Shown here: piece by piece, positions 1 through 5,096 of the stretch
Layout: each line of letters opens with the position of its first letter
Position numbering within the stretch: position 1 is the first letter of the stretch
NCBI GenBank assembly: GCA_964455485.1
Contig: CAYVXT010000046.1
Location: 1 to 5,096, forward strand
Origin: CAYVXT01 sp964455485
GTDB taxonomy: Bacteria; Patescibacteriota; Minisyncoccia; Phycocordibacterales; WO2-35-19
Length of the DNA stretch: 5,096 nt
Direction: 5' to 3'
Position numbers and translations under genes: made by a program
The notes under the pieces: model-generated
The model's database searches: none
What the model saw: only the letters and a program-made list of their open reading frames with translations
Told to the model about the DNA's origin: nothing

Positions 1-501
1 TAAATCAATATCCAAAAAAAATAAAAAAAAGGTTGGTAAAGAAAAAGCAACCATGATGGTGCCAACTTTGTACAATAAACTCCAAGATTTGACTATGGCT
101 TCTTGGGATAGAAGCAAATTAGATACAACCATGTAACTTAACAAATATGGAAACAAGCCAAATGTCTTTTTGATTGAAATTACATTTGAAGGGGAATTCA
201 TATAAGAAGATACAAACATAAGAAAAAATATAAGTAGAACACCTGAAGTATATCGATCCCAATAAATTTTCTTTTGAGTAAAAACCATAGGAACCATTAC
301 CGTCATAAAGCCAAAAACGCCTGTCAGTTGTTCAAACCTTACGGTTGTATCGCCTATTTTCCACTGGAGTTTTGAGAAAAAGATTGCTCCAACGATTAAT
401 ATCAAAGTTAGCGACAAATTGTTTTTACCTGTAGCATACACTACAGCACATATCAAAATAATCACTAACAGCTCGTTTTTCGGAAAAGCTTCTACAGGCA
501 T
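1..501 (-). CDS. O-antigen polymerase/ligase-like membrane protein (Wzy/WaaL type), N-terminal part, cut by the window edge
   Basis: The reading frame opens with ATG at 501-499 and stays open to base 1, giving 167 residues without a stop; the C-terminal part lies outside the window. An in-frame TAA sits directly before the ATG, so the start cannot lie further upstream. The protein is very hydrophobic, with likely membrane segments at about residues 11-23, 28-42, 59-74, 86-100, 115-132 and 143-164, joined by short polar loops. A loop reading SSYMNSPSN at 98-106, followed by a basic stretch and another membrane segment, resembles the N-terminal half of O-antigen ligase/polymerase proteins. The diagnostic large periplasmic loop would lie off the window. 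Position supports the call: it starts 19 bases after a Wzx-type flippase, and such flippases are often paired with a polymerase. If so, it acts in the inner membrane, joining undecaprenyl-linked repeat units or ligating the chain to lipid A. The family call is tentative because these proteins are poorly conserved; membrane topology is clear, function is inferred. Confidence 0.68.
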   Translation of the reverse strand, partial: MPVEAFPKNELLVIILICAVVYATGKNNLSLTLILIVGAIFFSKLQWKIGDTTVRFEQLTGVFGFMTVMVPMVFTQKKIYWDRYTSGVLLIFFLMFVSSYMNSPSNVISIKKTFGLFPYLLSYMVVSNLLLSQEAIVKSWSLLYKVGTIMVAFSLPTFFLFFLDIDL

Positions 502-520
502 TTAAAAAGAATTTAAATTA

Positions 521-1999
521 TTATTTAAAATGTTTTTTGAGATAGACATATTCTTCTTCTTTCAAAAAGAAACGATATACGGTTGCTGAGTACATCGTAA
601 AAAACAAAATTGAATATAAAACATTACCTGAAATCGAATCTACCCACATCGATTTACATATAAAAATACCCGTCAAACCCAACGCTGCGACGATTACCAA
701 TTTGATGTTTTCTCTTTCAAAAGGTAAAATACTAAAAATCTTCCAAACCTGAAACAATCGTACGATATCAACAAGAACAATAGCTCCTGAGAAAGCTATT
801 GCTGATCCAATACCAGAGTATAAGGGGACTAAGACCATATTCAACAATCCAATCAACAAAATATAAAATAGACTGTTGTAAAGCGTCCAAGAAGATTTCC
901 CGGAGAACGTTATCATTTCAATTAACGGACCAAACCAGGAATGAATAAAATAGCCGATTGAAAGAAGAATGAGCATGGGCTTCGCGTCCAAAAATTCTTC
1001 CCCAAACAACGCTATAAACTCATTGGCGTTAATGATAATAATAGCCGTAAGTGGTAACGTAATAAGAAGGATCCAGCGTGTGGTCATTTTTACAATTTTT
1101 TTCAATTCCTCCATATTTCCATCCATATAATATTTCGAAAACATCGGTGCGAATAGAAACGTAAAAGCGCTGGCAGGAAAAGCAATTAAAACAGCAATCC
1201 GAAACGAAGCCGCAAAAAAGCCAACGTTTGCTGCATCACTGAAATAGCCAATAAAAAAGTACGGAATACGGTCCGAAAACCGGTTGAGAATAACCACGCC
1301 CGTCAGCGGAATTGAAAACCGAAGAAGCTCCTTAAGCTCAAATTCATTTTTTGATTGACCAAATAAAGGGAGTTTTTTTGTAAACGATAAAAACAAAAAT
1401 AAGACTAAGAGGATATACGTAAAAATATAAGAAATTAAAACTCCCTCAATACTTAGACTCCAAACCAATAAACCGCAAACCAACAATATACGAAGCAGAG
1501 GGTCGCCGATATCTTGGTATAAAATTTCATATCTAACAAATCCTGAAGCCCTCCCTACTGATAGAGCGAGACGAAATAGAGCAAAGAAGGGTATCATTAA
1601 AACAATTAGCCTGACAAATTCATCTATGCCTGAGACCCAGAACAATGTGCTAACTAGAGAAGCTGAAAAATACAAGATAGCTGCTAAAACCAATGATACC
1701 GCTAATGTTGAAAGTAATGTGAAATAAAATATCTTACGGAACCGGCTATCGCTTTTTTTAGCATTAATGAATTTAACAACTCCCTGATCCATACCGATGA
1801 CTGAAATTGAGCCTAGTATCTGTGCGATGGATATCACATAAGTTATAATCCCAAAATCAGAAGGGCCCAGCGTACGCGACACTATCAGGGTAAAGATATA
1901 GTTCAAAAGAACGGTTACAACAAATCCGCTACCGACTTTTAAGCCTCCCTTAAAAAAAGTCATTTGAAATCCAGGTAAATTTTTTTGAAAATGGTCCAT
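521..1999 (-). CDS. Polysaccharide flippase, Wzx-like (MOP superfamily, polysaccharide transporter family)
   Basis: This is a 492-residue polytopic protein with about 12-14 hydrophobic segments, the size and topology expected of Wzx-type flippases, which move undecaprenyl-linked oligosaccharide units from the cytoplasmic to the periplasmic face of the inner membrane. Counting from the ATG at 1999-1997, membrane segments lie near residues 23-42, 51-70, 91-111, 130-148, 169-206 (two), 230-248, 260-284, 308-326, 341-361, 373-391, 397-416, 432-449 and 459-476. The motif SRTLGPSDFG at 41-50, after the first segment, is typical of the family, as is the charged stretch MEELKKIVKMTTRW between the eighth and ninth. 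The tail is basic and cytoplasmic (KKHFK). A longer in-frame start, TTG at 2011, adds four residues and directly follows a stop; ATG is preferred, though neither has a Shine-Dalgarno sequence. It lies between a predicted exported protein and a polymerase-like gene. The substrate is probably the glycan containing the sugar made by the upstream genes; this is inferred from context. Confidence 0.9.
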   Translation of the reverse strand: MDHFQKNLPGFQMTFFKGGLKVGSGFVVTVLLNYIFTLIVSRTLGPSDFGIITYVISIAQILGSISVIGMDQGVVKFINAKKSDSRFRKIFYFTLLSTLAVSLVLAAILYFSASLVSTLFWVSGIDEFVRLIVLMIPFFALFRLALSVGRASGFVRYEILYQDIGDPLLRILLVCGLLVWSLSIEGVLISYIFTYILLVLFLFLSFTKKLPLFGQSKNEFELKELLRFSIPLTGVVILNRFSDRIPYFFIGYFSDAANVGFFAASFRIAVLIAFPASAFTFLFAPMFSKYYMDGNMEELKKIVKMTTRWILLITLPLTAIIIINANEFIALFGEEFLDAKPMLILLSIGYFIHSWFGPLIEMITFSGKSSWTLYNSLFYILLIGLLNMVLVPLYSGIGSAIAFSGAIVLVDIVRLFQVWKIFSILPFERENIKLVIVAALGLTGIFICKSMWVDSISGNVLYSILFFTMYSATVYRFFLKEEEYVYLKKHFK

Positions 2000-2057
2000 C
2001 AACTTGATCAATTAACTTTGTTAATCATATCAACAACGATATTTCAAATCCGTGAAT
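2000..2057 (-). other. Short intergenic gap before the flippase gene
   Basis: About 58 bases separate the stop of the exported protein gene from the preferred ATG of the flippase, the longest gap in the window. On the minus strand it is AT-rich and holds a TTGAAA and a TATGAT, but these are only 12 bases apart, too close for a standard sigma-70 promoter. No hairpin followed by a T-run was seen, so read-through from the upstream genes is the simplest reading. A tiny in-frame unit starting ATG at 2028 ends after six codons and is not considered a gene. A small palindrome, TTGATCAA, lies near the flippase start; its meaning is unknown. Confidence 0.4.
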
Positions 2058-3833
2058 TCATTTTATAAAAAGCATCTTTTTGGCAATAGACTCTGTATCG
2101 GTTTTCAGATAATAGATATATAACCCATTACTCACTGTGTTTCCGAAATCATTACGCCCATCCCAATCAACCTTATAAAAGCCGATCGTTTTCCTCCTCT
2201 GTTGAAGGAGGTTCCGAACTTGTTGCCCGAGAGAGTTATAAATAACTAAAGAAACATCAGCCTCTTTTGATACCCCGTACCAAATGGTAGTCGTAGGGTT
2301 AAATGGGTTGGGGTAATTCTGATAGAGCTCGATTTTTTTTGGAAGACCAACTGGAACCGTGCTGTCCTCTTGGGATTGCCCCCAATTTGACAACTTTCCC
2401 AAATCAAATATAATTATATTTTTACCCGAACAATATATTCTTATGTCTTGGCCTTTTAGAATATTCAAATTGGATATCCCATGCCAAGATAAAGGAATAT
2501 TCTCAACAGTCGTTTTCAAAGTATCAAAGTCTGCTTCAGCAAACCCGTTTAAAGGAAATCCATTTTGATCATATAATCCGACTACAAAATACCCATCCTG
2601 TTTCACTTCCGCTGTAATTGTTAATTCGTGAGTATCCAACTTAAATTTCTTTGTCAAAAAGCTTCCAACTTTTTCATCAGCACCCAAGCCAACAAATCGT
2701 TTTTTGGGCCATCGCGCAAGCCCTATCGCTGCTTTTCTGGCATATGTTGAATGTGGACCGTTCCAGCCTCCATAATAAGTCCAGATCGTGTCTCGGACTT
2801 CCAAAAAAACATGATCTTGCACCGTAATCATTCCACTGTCAAATTCTCCTTTTTTCCCTAATGGAATTGCTTGCCTCTGTGCGTCAGGTATTTTCCAATT
2901 GAAGAGGTTTTCTCCGTAACAAAATGATGGGTAAATTACATTTGATGTACTATCGGTATCAAAAATTCCTACAAGACCAATAAATCTATCATCCCAGGGT
3001 GACGCACACATCCAATACAACTCACCTTTTGGGACTCCATTTAGTGGAGGAGCTAATATATTCTGTGGATAGGTCCAGTGCAAAAAGTCGCTGCTTTGGG
3101 TAACTGCTCGAGCCCGCTTGTTGTCAACAGTGACCTTACTAAATAAAACAAATGAATTACCTATTTTCTTTGCTAATAATGCACCCGCGTCACCTGTTAC
3201 AGGTGGTCTCAGAGGATTGCTTTCATGTTTTGTCCATTTTATCCCATCGGGTGAAAAAGCAACGTTGACAATAGATCCACTATCCAAAGTGCTCATGTCC
3301 GTATAAACCATTTTAAATTTCTTGGATTCGATCTTCTCTTCAGAATCAAGGAAAATTGAAGGTGTATACATGTCGCCTTTGCCAGCTGGAGCCAGTACAA
3401 TATTGTTGTTTGTAGAACCGTAATAGGGTACCAGACCTAAATTCGGCTTTATCCAATCAAAACCATTGTAAGAATATGCATAACAAAAATAAGAACGCTC
3501 ACCGCCCGGTTTGTCGAAGCGGAATGTTTGATACCACATTCTAAAAATATTTTGTATACTATCGTACATAACGGAACCGTAAAGATATGTCGCTATCCCC
3601 TCCCATGGATTGTCCGGTTTGAGTAAGGGGTTTCTGGGATGCTTTATAGCGGTACCCAATTGGAGATAAAAATCTTGAACTGATTCAAAATGATTAAAAT
3701 CGGTCAAGCCTTTTTTGTATTCAGACGATTGAGGCCACAGGTTTCTAATCGGCATTAAACAGTTCACACAAGAAACAAAGGCAGCAATAAAAATAGTAAC
3801 CGGAAGCTTACTAAAACTTCTTTTGTTCCACAT
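2058..3833 (-). CDS. Predicted exported glycosidase-like beta-propeller protein with C-terminal FlgD-Ig/T9SS-type sorting domain
   Basis: The 591-residue protein has no function I can name with certainty, but its architecture is readable. Residues 1-27 have a basic start and a hydrophobic core (about 11-22), consistent with export; Cys22 and Cys25 leave a weak lipoprotein option. Residues 65-380 look like a five-bladed propeller of the GH32/GH43/GH130 kind: PRNPLLKPDNPWEG at 66-79, FRMWYQ at 97-102, and a recurring S-x-(D/N)-(G/F)-x-x-W-like motif at 121, 194, 248 and (degenerate) 305. Acidic candidates for catalysis include Asp215, Glu271, Glu330 and Asp332; none can be assigned. Residues 385-478 form a probable beta-sandwich (LTITAEV, GYFVVGLYDQNGFPLNGF, ILKGQDIRIYCSG), a pairing I recall from hydrolase-like proteins of Planctomycetes and relatives. 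A linker at 479-498 leads to the tail at 499-591: NYPNPFNPTTTI, VSLVIYNSLGQQVR, DWDGRNDFGNTVSNGLYIYYL, AKKMLFIK. Such tails mark surface or secreted proteins in FCB bacteria. It overlaps the upstream cytidylyltransferase gene by 23 bases, indicating coupled translation within a polysaccharide operon. Confidence 0.85.
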   Translation of the reverse strand: MWNKRSFSKLPVTIFIAAFVSCVNCLMPIRNLWPQSSEYKKGLTDFNHFESVQDFYLQLGTAIKHPRNPLLKPDNPWEGIATYLYGSVMYDSIQNIFRMWYQTFRFDKPGGERSYFCYAYSYNGFDWIKPNLGLVPYYGSTNNNIVLAPAGKGDMYTPSIFLDSEEKIESKKFKMVYTDMSTLDSGSIVNVAFSPDGIKWTKHESNPLRPPVTGDAGALLAKKIGNSFVLFSKVTVDNKRARAVTQSSDFLHWTYPQNILAPPLNGVPKGELYWMCASPWDDRFIGLVGIFDTDSTSNVIYPSFCYGENLFNWKIPDAQRQAIPLGKKGEFDSGMITVQDHVFLEVRDTIWTYYGGWNGPHSTYARKAAIGLARWPKKRFVGLGADEKVGSFLTKKFKLDTHELTITAEVKQDGYFVVGLYDQNGFPLNGFAEADFDTLKTTVENIPLSWHGISNLNILKGQDIRIYCSGKNIIIFDLGKLSNWGQSQEDSTVPVGLPKKIELYQNYPNPFNPTTTIWYGVSKEADVSLVIYNSLGQQVRNLLQQRRKTIGFYKVDWDGRNDFGNTVSNGLYIYYLKTDTESIAKKMLFIK

Positions 3834-4563
3834 GATCGTTAATAAATTTTAATTCAGGGGACTTGTCAAATAAGTTCAAAATATCTCGAAATAGAAAAAG
3901 TTGATTTTCATTATATAACCTTTTGTAAATTTGTTCAATGAGCTGAAAGTCCTCAGAAGTGTCGAGCGTCCATCGAAAGGCAGAATAATCAATTTCACTT
4001 TCAAAGCTAAACAAATAAAACAATTCAGGGTGGCTATATATGTATGGGGTAACATGTTCTTTTTCATGGGGAGATCTTGCATGCAGGAAAGTGTTTTCAA
4101 GAAGATCATTTGAGAAGATTTCCACATCCAATCCTCTAGGAAATGTTCGTTTTAATGTGTTACTGACATAAGCATTTAGTGGATGAACTAATAATATTTT
4201 TTCATATTCTACTATCATTTCATCGAGAATAACCGGGTCAATCACAGGACAATCCGACGTAATTCTTATTACAGTGTTTGCCTTAAATTTTTTAGATGCT
4301 TCAAAATAACGATTTAGCACATCCTCTGAACTACCACGATACACCAAAATATTGTTTTTTTTACAAAAACGTTCAATAACATCATCTTCTTGTAAAACGG
4401 TCGTTGCTACTACGATTCTATTCAACTTTTTTGAGCGTTGAAGTCTGTCAACAACATGCCACAGAACAGGGCGTCCACACAATTCCTTCATCACTTTTCC
4501 GGGTAACCGTGTGGAACCCATACGAGCTTGCACGATGGCCACTATATTGCCATTCTTGCCCAT
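3811..4563 (-). CDS. spsF: SpsF-type cytidylyltransferase (COG1861-like), probable nonulosonate-activating enzyme
   Basis: The 250-residue protein belongs to the nucleotide-sugar transferase fold (cytidylyltransferase family, PF02348 type). Visible motifs are the nucleotide-binding loop QARMGSTRLPGKV at residues 12-24, RGSSEDVLNRY at 76-86, the acidic RITSDCPVIDP at 100-110, which should include metal or sugar ligands, PRGLDVE at 142-148, EHVTPYIY at 169-176 and RWTLDTSED at 197-205. These match SpsF-like proteins, first named from Bacillus spore-coat polysaccharide genes and often found beside NeuB-type synthases. The likely reaction is CTP plus a nonulosonic acid giving the CMP-sugar and pyrophosphate in the cytoplasm; the adjoining pseI makes CMP-pseudaminic acid the leading guess. 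It differs from the canonical PseF/NeuA type as I recall it, so the substrate is inferred. The ATG immediately follows the TGA of pseI with no spacer and no clear ribosome binding site, suggesting translational coupling; its 3' end overlaps the next gene by 23 bases. The length is typical and no key motif appears missing. Confidence 0.9.
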   Translation of the reverse strand: MGKNGNIVAIVQARMGSTRLPGKVMKELCGRPVLWHVVDRLQRSKKLNRIVVATTVLQEDDVIERFCKKNNILVYRGSSEDVLNRYFEASKKFKANTVIRITSDCPVIDPVILDEMIVEYEKILLVHPLNAYVSNTLKRTFPRGLDVEIFSNDLLENTFLHARSPHEKEHVTPYIYSHPELFYLFSFESEIDYSAFRWTLDTSEDFQLIEQIYKRLYNENQLFLFRDILNLFDKSPELKFINDHVEQKKF

Positions 4564-5096
4564 TCAATCAATCATGTTCCATTGTAAAGCAGTGCCTTTT
4601 TCCAAATTTATCGCTGCTTTTTTACCAATAACCTCATTCAAATGTCTTGGATGCATCCCATAGCCAGGTCTTACCGACCGGATATTATCTTCGGTCAAGA
4701 TTTCACCGGCTTTAATATCCTCTGCAACATATAAAGAACGCGCAAAAATCTTATTTTTTAATACTTTTTCTGACGGTTGATAGTTGATGCGACCAAGTGA
4801 TTTTTCGACTTCTCTTATTGACAAGGACATCTGTTTGAATTCGTGCGGCTCTAATGAAAAAGCGGCGTCGGGACCGCCAAGTTTTCTGTCTAAAATGAAA
4901 TGTTTTTCTATAATTTTCGCACCTAAAACTATGGCGGCTATAGGTGTAGAAATTCCCAAAGTATGATCCGACAATCCAACGACTGTATCAAATGTTTGTG
5001 CCATATTTGGAATGGTCCTCAAATTAGCTTCTTCAAAAGGCGCTGGATAAGCCGATGTGCATTTAAGTAACGCCAAATCATTATTACCATTCCTCC
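4564..5096 (-). CDS. pseI: Pseudaminic acid synthase PseI (NeuB superfamily), C-terminal half, start lies outside the window
   Basis: The frame is open to the right edge (first complete codon 5094-5092) and gives 176 complete residues, about half of the usual roughly 350. The family condenses phosphoenolpyruvate with a six-carbon 2,4-diacetamido-trideoxy sugar to make pseudaminic acid, in the cytoplasm. Counted from the first complete codon, the strand LALLKCTSAYPAP is at 7-19, GLSDHT at 40-45 and IIEKHFILDR at 61-70. The histidines in the last two motifs (44 and 65) correspond to the metal-binding pair known from Neisseria NeuB. Residues about 117-174 form the C-terminal SAF (antifreeze-like) domain, which closes over the partner active site in the dimer; its NIRSVRPGYGMHPRHL segment is the form I associate with PseI rather than with NeuB or LegI. 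A TTG at 5076 could be taken as a start, but it lies inside the conserved LLKCTSAYPAP strand and the upstream codons RNGNND also fit the family, so the gene is simply truncated by the window. It abuts the downstream cytidylyltransferase gene with no spacer. Confidence 0.92.
   Translation of the reverse strand, partial: RNGNNDLALLKCTSAYPAPFEEANLRTIPNMAQTFDTVVGLSDHTLGISTPIAAIVLGAKIIEKHFILDRKLGGPDAAFSLEPHEFKQMSLSIREVEKSLGRINYQPSEKVLKNKIFARSLYVAEDIKAGEILTEDNIRSVRPGYGMHPRHLNEVIGKKAAINLEKGTALQWNMID

Noticed and set aside
2021..2050. Possible promoter (TTGAAA and TATGAT) before the flippase
   Set aside because: The spacing of 12 bases is too short for a sigma-70 promoter, and such AT-rich matches are expected by chance.
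2359..2568. Plus-strand open frame of 69 codons
   Set aside because: It lies wholly opposite the exported protein gene, whose frame encodes recognisable domains; the plus-strand product has no family features.
3118..3306. Plus-strand open frame of 62 codons
   Set aside because: Antisense shadow of the propeller domain of the exported protein; no supporting signal.
3753..3770. Lipoprotein box at Cys22 or Cys25 of the exported protein
   Set aside because: AFVSC fits the lipobox only loosely (Phe at -3), and the C-terminal sorting-type domain points to another route; left as an open alternative rather than called.
3931..4113. Plus-strand open frame of 60 codons
   Set aside because: Antisense to the conserved 3' part of the cytidylyltransferase gene; no supporting signal.
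3876..4127. Minus-strand open frame of 83 codons inside the cytidylyltransferase gene in another frame
   Set aside because: It is contained in a gene with conserved motifs in the true frame, and its own product shows no recognisable pattern.
4404..4966. Two plus-strand open frames, 4404-4631 and 4784-4966
   Set aside because: Both are antisense to strongly conserved parts of the cytidylyltransferase and pseI genes and have no family features.
4564..5076. A complete 170-residue gene starting at TTG 5076
   Set aside because: The TTG codes an internal leucine of the conserved LLKCTSAYPAP strand; the frame stays open to the window edge with family-like residues upstream.

Overview
The window is a piece of a surface-polysaccharide (O-antigen or capsule-like) biosynthesis locus. 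All five recognisable genes lie on the minus strand, so transcription runs from right to left. The two outer genes are cut by the window edges. The DNA is AT-rich, the genes are packed tightly, and no start codon has a clear Shine-Dalgarno sequence. One protein ends in a NYPNPFNP-type domain (the FlgD-Ig-like / type IX-secretion-like tail). That tail and the weak ribosome binding sites suggest a member of the FCB group, such as Ignavibacteria, Calditrichota, KSB1 or Marinimicrobia. This placement is an inference; no rRNA or other phylogenetic marker is present.

Layout in order of transcription: (1) 5096-4564, C-terminal half of a pseudaminic acid synthase (PseI, NeuB superfamily); (2) 4563-3811, an SpsF-type cytidylyltransferase (COG1861 type) whose ATG directly follows the pseI stop codon; (3) 3833-2058, a 591-residue predicted exported protein that overlaps gene 2 by 23 bases and combines a glycosidase-like beta-propeller, a beta-sandwich and a C-terminal sorting-type domain; (4) about 1999-521, a polytopic Wzx-type flippase of the polysaccharide transporter family; (5) 501-1, the N-terminal 167 residues of a polytopic membrane protein that is most likely the O-antigen polymerase or ligase (Wzy/WaaL-like).

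Together genes 1 and 2 would make a nonulosonic acid (pseudaminic acid or a close relative) and probably activate it with CMP. Genes 4 and 5 would move lipid-linked repeat units across the inner membrane and polymerise or ligate them. The odd member is gene 3. It is a predicted exported hydrolase-like protein placed inside the biosynthetic operon and translationally overlapped with the sugar-activation gene. That position suggests a role in trimming, modifying or recognising the surface glycan. Its function is not known from sequence alone and it is the best lead in this window.

No RNA gene, CRISPR array, insertion sequence, convincing promoter or terminator was seen. The only real non-coding gaps are about 58 bases (2000-2057) and 19 bases (502-520).
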